A stretch of 16,758 bases of DNA from assembly GCA_025464045.1 (NCBI GenBank), contig JAODBQ010000189.1, forward strand, positions 1 to 16,758. Reading direction: 5' to 3'. Shown here one piece after another: positions 6,829 to 13,574 of the stretch. Origin of the DNA: Ilumatobacteraceae bacterium (lineage in GTDB: Bacteria > Actinomycetota > Acidimicrobiia > Acidimicrobiales > Ilumatobacteraceae). The position numbers and the translations under genes were made by a program. How positions within the stretch are numbered: position 1 is the first letter of the stretch; every line of letters starts with the position of its first letter. The notes beneath the pieces were generated by a model. The model saw only the letters and a program-made list of their open reading frames with translations. It was not told the origin of the DNA and made no database searches.

Positions 6829-7656
6829 TCACGCGGCGAGCACCCGATCCGCGTCGCCGCGGAGGCTCTCCAGCGCACGGTTCATCAGCCGACGAGCGGC
6901 TTCCGAGGTGACACCGAGGTGCTCCCCGATCTCCCGGAAGCTGTGCTTGTCGCCGTCGATCAAGCCGAACCTCGACTCGACCGCGTAGCGGCTGCGGGGA
7001 TCCAGGATCCCGAGCAGCTCGTCCAGCAGCTCACCGTCGACGCCGGCCATGACGATCTCCTCCGGCGAGGCGTCGCCGTTGGCGATCAGATCGCCGAGGG
7101 TCGCGTCGCCGTCGTCACCGACGGACTTGTCGAGCGAGACGTTCGACGTCAGCCGGTGCAGCTCTGCGCTGGCCGCGTCGAGCTGGTCGGCGTCACCCCC
7201 GACCTGGCGCAAGGTGGAGCGCAACTGTGCCGAACGATCGCCGGGGATGCGGATCAGGCTCCCCTTCTGGTCGAGCGCACGACCGATCGACTGGCGGATC
7301 CAGAAGGTCGCGTATGTGGAGAACTTGAAGCCGCGACGCCAGTCGAACTTGTCGACCGCGTGCTCGAGCCCGAGGTTGCCCTCTTGGATCAGGTCGCCCA
7401 GATCCATGCCCTGCGGCAGCGGGTAGCGGCGGGCGATGCTGACCACCAGCCGGAGGTTGGCGCGGATGAACCGGTCCTTCGCCGCAGCGGCGGCGGACAC
7501 GGCCCGCTTGAGGACGACGCTGCGTTCGCCGGCGGCAACCCGCTCGGCCGCGGCGCGGCCCTCCTCGATCACTTGGGACAACGTCCGCTCCTCATCAGCG
7601 GTGAGCAGCGTGACCTTGCCGATTTCGTTGAGGTACATACCGATTGAATCACTCAT
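6829..7656 (-). CDS. RNA polymerase sigma-70 family factor, group 2/3-like
   Basis: 275 residues without region 1.1. Region 1.2 (MYLNEIGKVTLLTADEE, residues 7-23) is followed directly by region 2 (about 61-131: LRLVVSIARRY, DLIQEGNLGLEHAVDKF, FKFSTYATFWIRQSI). The linker is LIRIPGDRSAQLR, and region 4 (about 205-268) has a helix-turn-helix SFREIGEHLGVTSEAARRLMNRALE. It departs from the housekeeping sequence in places usually near-invariant: GLEHAV for GLIRAV and IRIPGD for IRIPVH. An alternative sigma factor directing a subset of promoters is therefore more likely than RpoD. No anti-sigma gene adjoins it. The ATG at 7656 is chosen because region 1.2 begins just after it. A purine-rich GAGGAG lies too far upstream (about 18 nt) to serve it well. 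Confidence 0.9.
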   Translation of the reverse strand: MSDSIGMYLNEIGKVTLLTADEERTLSQVIEEGRAAAERVAAGERSVVLKRAVSAAAAAKDRFIRANLRLVVSIARRYPLPQGMDLGDLIQEGNLGLEHAVDKFDWRRGFKFSTYATFWIRQSIGRALDQKGSLIRIPGDRSAQLRSTLRQVGGDADQLDAASAELHRLTSNVSLDKSVGDDGDATLGDLIANGDASPEEIVMAGVDGELLDELLGILDPRSRYAVESRFGLIDGDKHSFREIGEHLGVTSEAARRLMNRALESLRGDADRVLAA

Positions 7657-7770
7657 GTCAGGACGATCCAACGGCTCCTCGCGCCTATTTATTCCATGGT
7701 GTGCTTCGGAAACTCGGGCGTCGCGCAGCTCCGTGCTTGTTGCCCGTGACCAGGGCCGTAGCGTCGTCAC
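7657..7770. promoter_or_regulatory. Divergent sigma-factor / dioxygenase promoter region
   Basis: On the plus strand TTGTTG (7737-7742), a 16-bp spacer and TAGCGT (7759-7764) form a reasonable promoter with only 6 nt before the dioxygenase ATG, so that mRNA is probably leaderless. On the minus strand two options exist for the sigma gene. One is GATCGT (7668-7663), 6 nt before its ATG. The other is the AT-rich TAAATA (7691-7686), the most AT-rich patch in this region, which would give a leader of about 20 nt. Confidence 0.5.
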
Positions 7771-8556
7771 ATGATCGAACTGAGCGACCTGCCAGTCCTC
7801 GCCGCAACGGTCGCGGACGACGTCGAACGCGACGGTGTGGCCCTCGTGGCGGGGGTCCTCGACCCGGCCGAGGTCGCCCATGTGCTCGAGCGGCTGTGGG
7901 CCGCGTCGGCCGAGAGCGAGCGCCGCGGGGTGCCCACGCACGCCGCCGGACTCGACCCCAACGCGTCGAACGTGCGGGTCTTCGACCTGATCGAGCTCGA
8001 CGAGTTGTTCGCCGAGCTGGTCGCCCATCCTGTGTCGGACGCGATCGTCGAGCAGGTGCTCGGCGCGGACTACATCGTCTCCAACTTCACCGCGAACATC
8101 GCCCGCCCTGGGAGCGGATCGATGATGGTCCACTCCGACCAGGGCATCGTCATGCCCGAGCCGTGGCTGGAGACCCAGACGATCAACATCATCTGGTGCC
8201 TCACCGACGTGCGCGCCGACAACGGCGCGACGCTGCACCTTCCCGGCAGCCATCGGTTCCGGACCAGGGCTGACGTGCCCGAGGATCCGATCTCCCAGAT
8301 GGTGCCGTTGCGGGCTGCTGCCGGCTCGATCATCGTGATGGACGGTCGGGTGTGGCACACGAGCGGCAGCAACGTCACCGAGGACGAGGACCGTGCCCTG
8401 CTGTTCGGGTACTACACGAAGCCGTTCGTGCGCCCGCAATGGAACTTCACCGCGGCACTGTCGCCCGAGCGTGCGGCCGAGCAGTCGCCGACGATGCGCT
8501 ACCGCCTCGGCCTGGACATCACCCTCAACGTCGGGCGCGCCCCGACCCTGAGCTGA
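7771..8556 (+). CDS. Phytanoyl-CoA dioxygenase (PhyH) family Fe(II)/2-oxoglutarate oxygenase
   Basis: 261-residue double-stranded beta-helix oxygenase that couples 2-oxoglutarate decarboxylation to hydroxylation of an unknown small molecule. The iron facial triad is HSD (His121, Asp123) and His196 in WHTSG; Arg208 (EDRALLF) is the likely 2-oxoglutarate carboxylate ligand. LHLPGSHRF, with an Asn-Gly before it, is typical of the PhyH family. The start at ATG 7771 is supported by a -10 box 6 nt upstream. It converges on the encapsulin operon. I see no sequence reason to assign a specific substrate; close relatives act on acyl-CoAs, ectoine, or secondary metabolites. Confidence 0.88.
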   Translation: MIELSDLPVLAATVADDVERDGVALVAGVLDPAEVAHVLERLWAASAESERRGVPTHAAGLDPNASNVRVFDLIELDELFAELVAHPVSDAIVEQVLGADYIVSNFTANIARPGSGSMMVHSDQGIVMPEPWLETQTINIIWCLTDVRADNGATLHLPGSHRFRTRADVPEDPISQMVPLRAAAGSIIVMDGRVWHTSGSNVTEDEDRALLFGYYTKPFVRPQWNFTAALSPERAAEQSPTMRYRLGLDITLNVGRAPTLS

Positions 8557-8569
8557 TCCACGAGCTGAT

Positions 8570-8586
8570 CGACGACCGGGTCGTCG
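8570..8586. terminator. Hairpin between convergent dioxygenase and encapsulin genes
   Basis: Perfect 7-bp stem (CGACGAC 8570-8576 with GTCGTCG 8580-8586) and a 3-nt loop, in the 48-bp gap between two stop codons. A second GC palindrome, CCCGCGCGGG (8594-8603), adjoins it. No T-run. Probably a shared terminator. Confidence 0.5.
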
Positions 8587-8604
8587 GGATGAGCCCGCGC
8601 GGGA

Positions 8605-9417
8605 CTACGTCGTCGAGTACTGCAGCGCGATCGCTGCCGCCGGCGTCGGGGCCACGAACGTCGCCGTCTCCTGCAGCTCGAGCGTCACGGTCTCGGAGGT
8701 GTGGTCGCGGTAGGCGATCGAGGTGTCCTGACCGACGGTCAGCTCGAAGTCGCCACCGCGCTGGCTGAGCACCACGGCGCCATCGACCGCCGGCGCCCAG
8801 ATCACCGGGCCACCGAGGATCAGGGCGAGGTGCTGCAGGAGCGGGAAGCCGCCCTTCTCGGTCGTCTCGATCACCCCGGCGTAGCAGCGCGGTCCGAGCG
8901 CGATGGCGTATGGACCGCCGATGCCGGCCGCCTTCAGCGTGGCCACCGCCTGCGCGACCCGGTTCGGGTACCGATCGAACTCGTCGGTGAGCGGGATCGG
9001 CGCGTGCGGCGAGGCGGTGACGATGCCGACGATGTCGGCACTCGCGTTGCCGGTGAACACGAGCGTGTCCTCGGCCATCGCGATGGCGCGGCAAGCGTCG
9101 ATCAGGGGATCGAGGTCGGCGTCGCACGCACCGCGGTCGACCGACTCGAGCTCCGAGCGCAGCAGGGTGAACGGTCGGCGCAACTCGAGCAGCGGGAGGA
9201 GCTGGCGGCGGTTGGCGGTGACGCCGTCGGCAGGCTGGTCACCGACGCGCTGCAGCCGCCCGAGGCTCACCGCCGATGTCGCATAGCCGAGCGGGCCCTC
9301 GAAATCGACCAGCTTGCGAGCCGCGAAGAAGTGGGCGAGCGTGCGGGTTGCCTCACCGTCGATCTCGGTCCATGCAGCGTCGGAGATCGGCGCGAGCTCG
9401 CGCAACAGGTGGTTCAT
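8605..9417 (-). CDS. Encapsulin shell protein (family 1, linocin M18/CFP29-like)
   Basis: Self-assembling HK97-fold shell protein that forms a hollow protein nanocompartment in the cytoplasm. 270 residues, similar to the roughly 265-residue T. maritima protein that forms 60-subunit shells. Recognised by the N-terminal RELAPISDAAWTEID, KLVDFEGPLGYATSAVSLG, PLLELRRPFTL (E-loop region), EDTLVFTGN, GPYAIALGPRCY, VVLSQRGGDFELTVGQDTSIAY and the C-terminal ETATFVAP. Its ATG overlaps the stop of the upstream cargo gene (ATGA), so shell and cargo are translationally coupled. Cargo in the lumen is held by a C-terminal targeting peptide, which is present in the partner protein. Confidence 0.96.
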   Translation of the reverse strand: MNHLLRELAPISDAAWTEIDGEATRTLAHFFAARKLVDFEGPLGYATSAVSLGRLQRVGDQPADGVTANRRQLLPLLELRRPFTLLRSELESVDRGACDADLDPLIDACRAIAMAEDTLVFTGNASADIVGIVTASPHAPIPLTDEFDRYPNRVAQAVATLKAAGIGGPYAIALGPRCYAGVIETTEKGGFPLLQHLALILGGPVIWAPAVDGAVVLSQRGGDFELTVGQDTSIAYRDHTSETVTLELQETATFVAPTPAAAIALQYSTT

Positions 9418-9815
9418 GAGTCCTCCCGGGGGATGGGGGACAGCGAGAACGCGAGACCGCGCAGGCTGCCGATGCCGAGGCTGCCGTCGGCGCTGCCCGT
9501 GGGAGCGGGGCCGGACTCGGCCGCCTTCTCCGTCGCGAGGACCGAGTCGGCGGTGAACAGGTAGGTGCGCAGGTGCTCGTCGAGCTTCGGGTCGTGGCGG
9601 CGCAACCACTCCAGCGTCATCGCCGCGTGCTCCTTCTCCTCGTCCCGGTTGTGCGCCAGGATCCCGGCGAGCTCCACGTCGCCGGCCGCGTCGACGCGCT
9701 GGTCGTACCAGTCGACGGCTTCGAGCTCCTCCATGATCGACTCGATCGCGCGGTGACGATCGAGGGTCGCCGGCGTCAGCGACTCGACGGCTTCGTGGAA
9801 TCCTTCGTGTGCCAT
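9414..9815 (-). CDS. Encapsulated ferritin-like protein (EncFtn) with encapsulin targeting peptide
   Basis: 133-residue ferroxidase that oxidises Fe(II) at a site built at a subunit interface and feeds mineralised iron into the encapsulin shell. The two-helix core is very close to EncFtn of Rhodospirillum rubrum. MEELEAVDWYDQRVDA has Glu30 and Trp36/Tyr37, and NRDEEKEHAAMTLEWLRR has Glu60 and His63. These match the known metal ligands Glu32, Glu62 and His65 with an offset of 2. A low-complexity linker (about 98-110) leads to GSLGIGSLRG (111-120), the classical targeting peptide. Thirteen further residues (LAFSLSPIPREDS) follow it. The start at ATG 9815 is set by AAGGGAG upstream; the frame is open further upstream but without family similarity. 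Confidence 0.95.
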   Translation of the reverse strand: MAHEGFHEAVESLTPATLDRHRAIESIMEELEAVDWYDQRVDAAGDVELAGILAHNRDEEKEHAAMTLEWLRRHDPKLDEHLRTYLFTADSVLATEKAAESGPAPTGSADGSLGIGSLRGLAFSLSPIPREDS

Positions 9816-9835
9816 CCGGGCTCCCTTCTTCGGTG

Positions 9836-9862
9836 CCGTATCGTACGGTGCCACGCGGTGGC
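9836..9862 (-). promoter_or_regulatory. Encapsulin operon promoter with two adjacent dyads
   Basis: On the minus strand TACGAT (9845-9840) is a likely -10, giving a short leader that contains AAGGGAG before the EncFtn ATG. It lies inside a perfect dyad, CCGTA-N3-TACGG (9836-9848). A second dyad, GCCAC-N3-GTGGC (9850-9862), fills the region just upstream. A candidate -35 is weak (GTCACG at 17 bp or TTGGTC at 20 bp). The dyads could be operators for an iron- or stress-responsive regulator, but I do not recognise the consensus. Confidence 0.45.
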
Positions 9863-9918
9863 CGTGACCAACCCGCGCCTGCGCGCTGTCGGGAGGGGTG
9901 GCGTCAAGCCGTCTCGGC

Positions 9919-11451
9919 TCAGATGCCCGTCGCGAGCCGGACCAACACGTCGCGTTGCACCTTGCCCATCGCGTTCAGCGGGATCGCCGCGATCCGCTCC
10001 CACCGCCGCGGCCGCTTGTACGCGACGAGGCGTTCGGCGGACCACGCGGCGAGGGCGTCGTCGGGCACACCGTCGGCGACGACGAACGCCGTGACCCTCT
10101 CGCCCCACTCCGGGTCGGGGACACCGACGACCGCGACGTCGAGCACCCCCGGACACGATCGGACGACGTCCTCGACCTCGCGAGGGAAGACGTTGAACCC
10201 ACCGCTGATGATCAGCTCCTTCGAGCGACCGACGATGTGCAGGTACCCGTCGTCGTCGATCTCGCCGAGGTCACCGGTACGGAACCAGTCGTCGTCGAAC
10301 GCCGCAGCCGTCGCGTCGGGTCGGTTGAGGTACCCCGCGAACACGTTCGGGCCGCGCACCTCGATCTCCGCCGATCCACCCTCGTTCGCGGTGAGCCGTA
10401 CGTCCACCCCCGGCAGCGGGAAGCCGACGGAACCGGCACGGCGTTCGCCCTCGAACGGGTTGGAGACGAGCATCGCCGTCTCCGACATCCCGTAGCGCTC
10501 GAGCGGGGGCAGCCCGGTGAGCTCGGCGATCGCGGCGTGGAGATCGGCCGGCAGGGGGGCGGAACCGGAGACCCCGAGGCGCAGCGCGGACAGCTCGGCG
10601 ACGCGCGGATGGGCGGCGAGCCGGTTCCACATCGTCGGCACCCCGAAGAACATCGTGGCCCCATCGGAGACCGCATCGATCACCACGCCCGGGTCGAACC
10701 GGTCGAGCAGGACGGCCGTCGCGCCGGCCGCGAGCGTGCCGTGCAGGCCGACGCCCAGCCCGTGCAGGTGGTACAGCGGCAGGGCGAGGGCAAGGCGGTC
10801 CTCGGCGGTCCAGCGCCACGCGAGCCGCACCGCCTCGGCAGACGCGAGCAGGTTGGCGTGGCTCAGCGGCACGCCCTTCGGTACCCCGGTCGTGCCGGAC
10901 GTGTAGACGAGCAGCGCGCCGTCCGACGGTCCGGCGACGTCGATGCGCGCGCTCGCGTCGGCAGGGGGAAGGTTCTCCAGCGCCGGGCTCGTCGTCCGCG
11001 TGCCGGGCACCGCGGCCTCCAGCCAGCCGGCCATCGCCGGCTGGTCGCTGATGGCCAGCACCGGGCGTGCGTCGGCGGCGATCAGGCCGACCTCGCGCTG
11101 GGTGTACGAGCTGTTCACGGCGAGCGCTACGGCGCCGGCCCGCAGCACGCCGATGTAGGCGACGACGTAGTCGATCGACGACGCGCCGGACACGAGCACG
11201 CGGTCGCCGGGTCGCACACCGCCCGCCGCCAGGCGCCGCCCGGCCTCCGCGGACCGTTCGTCGAGCTCCCCGGCCGACACGGTGCGGCCGTCGCCGCGCG
11301 ACGTCGCGTCGACGAGCGTCGGCCGGGTCGGCACGACTCGCCAGTGCGCGGTCCAGGCGTCGACGAGCGAGCGGCCGGCGACGAGGTTGAGCCGCGTTGC
11401 CGCACGACCTGTTGGGAGGTGCGCGGTCCACGGGCGCAGCTCGGCGGCCAT
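9919..11451 (-). CDS. Malonyl-CoA synthetase (MatB)-like acyl-CoA synthetase
   Basis: Adenylate-forming ligase joining a carboxylic acid to CoA through an acyl-AMP. 510 residues. ATP P-loop VYTSGTTGVPKG (182-193), LPLYHLHGL (224-232), MFFGVPTMWNRLA (267-279), adenine-binding ERYGMSET (318-325), RTGDLGEI (391-398), hinge region GRSKELI (409-415) and the C-terminal catalytic Lys497 (NAMGKVQ). The stretch from LPLYHLHGL to RAGSVGFPLPGV resembles MatB malonyl-CoA synthetases more than long-chain ligases, so a small dicarboxylate is possible but unproven. Its ATG shares one base with the stop of the SoxR gene (TGATG), implying co-translation. The function within a SoxR operon is not known to me. 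Confidence 0.85.
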   Translation of the reverse strand: MAAELRPWTAHLPTGRAATRLNLVAGRSLVDAWTAHWRVVPTRPTLVDATSRGDGRTVSAGELDERSAEAGRRLAAGGVRPGDRVLVSGASSIDYVVAYIGVLRAGAVALAVNSSYTQREVGLIAADARPVLAISDQPAMAGWLEAAVPGTRTTSPALENLPPADASARIDVAGPSDGALLVYTSGTTGVPKGVPLSHANLLASAEAVRLAWRWTAEDRLALALPLYHLHGLGVGLHGTLAAGATAVLLDRFDPGVVIDAVSDGATMFFGVPTMWNRLAAHPRVAELSALRLGVSGSAPLPADLHAAIAELTGLPPLERYGMSETAMLVSNPFEGERRAGSVGFPLPGVDVRLTANEGGSAEIEVRGPNVFAGYLNRPDATAAAFDDDWFRTGDLGEIDDDGYLHIVGRSKELIISGGFNVFPREVEDVVRSCPGVLDVAVVGVPDPEWGERVTAFVVADGVPDDALAAWSAERLVAYKRPRRWERIAAIPLNAMGKVQRDVLVRLATGI

Positions 11452-11894
11452 CAGTGGTCCTCGTCCAACACGTAGCGCGGGCCCGGTCCGCGTTCCCAGA
11501 CGAGGTCGCCGGGGTTGAACATCCGGCACGCGGCAAGGGACAGGCAACCGCAGCCGATGCAGCCGGTGAGCTTGTCGCGCAGCCGCTCGAGCATCCCGAT
11601 CTGGGCGTCGAGGCGTGGCCGCCACGACTCGGCGAGGTGCTCCCAATCCTGCTTCGTCGGCGTGCGGTTGTCGGGGAGCGATGCCATCGCCTCGCGGATC
11701 TCCTCGAGGCGCAACCCCACCTGCTGGGCGACACGGATGAACGACACGCGGCGCAGCATGTCGCGGTGGTAGCGGCGTTGGCCACCTGGAGAGCGTTCGG
11801 CGTGGATCAACCCCTCCGCCTCGTAGAAGCGCAGCGCGGAGGTGGCCACTCCCGACCGCGCCGCCAACGTCCCGATCGACAGGTCATGTTCCAC
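11451..11894 (-). CDS. soxR: Redox-sensing MerR-family activator SoxR
   Basis: [2Fe-2S] transcriptional regulator activated by redox-cycling compounds. 147 residues: N-terminal winged helix-turn-helix (SIGTLAARSGVATSALRFYE, 6-25; GGQRRYHRDMLRRVSFI), a dimerisation coiled coil (about 82-110), then the diagnostic cluster CIGCGCLSLAAC (Cys112, 115, 117, 123; CX2CXCX5C as in E. coli SoxR). The start is GTG 11894; an ATG nearby is out of frame. A TACGCT -10 sits 6 nt before the GTG, so the mRNA is probably leaderless. It is divergent from an FMN reductase gene whose promoter contains a SoxR-like operator, and overlaps the acyl-CoA synthetase start by one base. Confidence 0.95.
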   Translation of the reverse strand: MEHDLSIGTLAARSGVATSALRFYEAEGLIHAERSPGGQRRYHRDMLRRVSFIRVAQQVGLRLEEIREAMASLPDNRTPTKQDWEHLAESWRPRLDAQIGMLERLRDKLTGCIGCGCLSLAACRMFNPGDLVWERGPGPRYVLDEDH

Positions 11895-11900
11895 TCCGGC

Positions 11901-11906
11901 AGCGTA
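11901..11906 (-). promoter_or_regulatory. Candidate -10 box of soxR (leaderless)
   Basis: Minus-strand TACGCT is followed by 6 nt and the soxR GTG. Its -35 position would abut the SoxR operator, so SoxR bound there could repress its own operon while activating the divergent gene. No clear -35 sequence is visible. Confidence 0.45.
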
Positions 11907-11925
11907 GGCGCGACGAGATCAGACC

Positions 11926-11956
11926 TTGACTTCAAGTGAACTTCAGCTTGTACCGT
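11926..11956 (+). promoter_or_regulatory. SoxR-type promoter with 19-bp spacer and operator dyad
   Basis: -35 TTGACT (11926-11931) and -10 TACCGT (11951-11956) are separated by 19 bp, the over-long spacer typical of MerR-family activated promoters. CTTCAAGTGAACTTCAGC (11930-11947), centred in the spacer, matches the E. coli soxS operator CCTCAAGTTAACTTGAGG at 14 of 18 positions. It should drive the FMN reductase gene, with a start of transcription near 11963. Confidence 0.85.
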
Positions 11957-11981
11957 GACCGTCGACCCCCGAGGAGCACCC

Positions 11982-12557
11982 ATGTCCGCACAGCCCATCC
12001 GCGTCGCACTCATCGTCGGCAGCACCCGCGACGGCCGCTTCGGGCACGTCATCGGCGCGTGGTTCGCGCGGCGCGCGTTGCGCCGCGACGACATCGACCT
12101 CGACGTGATCGACCTCGTCGACATCGAACTGCCGGGCCGGCACACTCGCGAGCGCTCGACGGCCGTCGAGGAGTACATCGCCCGGCTCGACCGTGCCGAC
12201 GCGTTCGTGGTGGTCACCCCGGAGTACAACCACAGCTACCCCGCGTCGCTCAAGCACGCGATCGACCTCGTGCACGCCGAGTGGCAGCGCAAACCGGTGG
12301 CGTTCGTGTCCTACGGCGGGCTGTCCGGTGGTCTGCGCGCCGTCGAGCACCTGCGCCAGGTCTTCGCCGAGGTGCACGCCGCGACGATGCGCGACACGGT
12401 CAGCTTCCACAACCCGTGGCCGCAGTTCGACGAGACGGGCGAGCTGCGCGATGCGGCGACGACGGACGCAGCCGAGGCGGCGGTCACGACGATGCTCGAC
12501 CAGCTCGTCTGGTGGGCCGACGCGCTGCGCACCGCCCGCGCCGCCCAGCTCGCGTAG
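11982..12557 (+). CDS. NADPH-dependent FMN reductase (flavodoxin-like)
   Basis: 191-residue flavodoxin-fold reductase (NADPH-dependent FMN reductase/azoreductase/quinone reductase group). The FMN phosphate loop is GSTRDGRFG (13-21). TPEYNHSYPASLKHAID (79-95) is the conserved isoalloxazine-contacting segment, and SYGGLSGG (110-117) a further flavin loop. The start is ATG 11982 with GAGGAG 5 nt upstream. An in-frame GTG at 11955 lies inside the predicted -10 box, so it cannot be the start if that promoter is used. The SoxR operator upstream suggests induction by redox-cycling agents and a role in quinone or flavin reduction. Confidence 0.92.
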   Translation: MSAQPIRVALIVGSTRDGRFGHVIGAWFARRALRRDDIDLDVIDLVDIELPGRHTRERSTAVEEYIARLDRADAFVVVTPEYNHSYPASLKHAIDLVHAEWQRKPVAFVSYGGLSGGLRAVEHLRQVFAEVHAATMRDTVSFHNPWPQFDETGELRDAATTDAAEAAVTTMLDQLVWWADALRTARAAQLA

Positions 12558-12569
12558 GAGCGGGCGCCG

Positions 12570-13574
12570 TCAGAGCCGGACGTCGTAGACGCGCGCCGCG
12601 GTGTCGTGGAAGAGTGCCGCCTTCTCGGCATCGCTCGCGCCGGCAGCCATCTTCTTGAACGAGTTCCACAGCGTGACGTAGCTGCACGACACCTTGTCGA
12701 CCGGGAAGTTCGACTCGAACATGCAGCGATCCACCCCGAACTGCTCGATCGCGTACTGGATCGGGCCGCCCCACGCGTCCACCAGATCGTCGCTCGTCGG
12801 TGGATCCGGCTGCGCCTCGAACGCGAGCCCGTAGATCACCATGCCGATCCCGCCGAGCTTGACGACCACGTTGGGGCAGGCGGCGACCTCGGCGATGTCG
12901 ATCCGCCACCTGTCCATGGTCTCGTTGCGACGCCCGGCATACCCACCGATGCCGAGCGGGCCGCCGAGGTGATCGAGCACGAACGTGCACTCCGGAACGG
13001 CGTTGGCGAGGGCGGTGAGCTCGGTGATCTGCGGGTGGTACAGCCACGCGTCGAACGTCAGGCCCTTCGCGGCCAGCTGGCGGACGCCCTGGCGGAACGA
13101 CGGCTCGGCCATGAGCAGCGGTGTCGGCCGGGTGTGCGACCGCCTGACGGCCGGATCGGCGTCGAGCGCTGTCGCGTGACGGATCCCGCGGAACAACCCG
13201 TTGCCCGCGGCAACATGGGCGTCGAGCACCTCGTCCACCGCGTCGCCGAGCGTCATGTCGGCGAAGGAGACGATGCCGCCGATCTGCGAACCCGTCCCGG
13301 CGCTGGCCACCGCGGCGGACGCTGCCGTCTCGGTCTCGCCGACCGGGCGGAGCGCTTCGGGACCGTCCGTGCGGTAGTTCCACATGCAGTCGATGAACAC
13401 GGTCCCGACGACGTTGTGTCCGGCACCCGTGTCGGCCTGCAGGTCCCCGGCGAGGTACTGCTCGCGCTCGCCGCCGCCGTGCCAGAGGTGGTGGTGCGGA
13501 TCGATGATCGGCAACGCCGGATCCAGCGCCACCTCGGTGCGCTGCTCCAGCCAGTCGCTGCTCCAGGCGAACAT
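12570..13574 (-). CDS. Amidohydrolase-2 family metal-dependent hydrolase (COG3618-like)
   Basis: 334-residue TIM-barrel hydrolase related to lactonases and decarboxylases of the amidohydrolase-2 family. The strand-1 metal motif is DPHHHLWH (His27, His29). Further barrel histidines are His180 (WLYHPQ) and His202 (LDHLGGP), the latter in the typical VLDHLG motif. The last barrel strand reads RCMFESNFPVDK, with Asn289 where many relatives have the catalytic Asp (GSDWP). Related proteins with this SNFPVDK form do exist, so it is a subfamily feature rather than a broken gene. Its ATG shares one base with the stop of the small GNAT gene. Substrate unknown. Confidence 0.87.
   Translation of the reverse strand: MFAWSSDWLEQRTEVALDPALPIIDPHHHLWHGGGEREQYLAGDLQADTGAGHNVVGTVFIDCMWNYRTDGPEALRPVGETETAASAAVASAGTGSQIGGIVSFADMTLGDAVDEVLDAHVAAGNGLFRGIRHATALDADPAVRRSHTRPTPLLMAEPSFRQGVRQLAAKGLTFDAWLYHPQITELTALANAVPECTFVLDHLGGPLGIGGYAGRRNETMDRWRIDIAEVAACPNVVVKLGGIGMVIYGLAFEAQPDPPTSDDLVDAWGGPIQYAIEQFGVDRCMFESNFPVDKVSCSYVTLWNSFKKMAAGASDAEKAALFHDTAARVYDVRL

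Noticed and set aside
9816..9854. Extended EncFtn start with MAPYDTAPKKGAR
   Set aside because: This segment contains the candidate -10 region and the AAGGGAG ribosome site for ATG 9815, and it has no family similarity.
11955..11981. GTG at 11955 as start of the FMN reductase
   Set aside because: It lies inside the -10 box of the SoxR-type promoter, while ATG 11982 has a good GAGGAG upstream and the family sequence begins after it.
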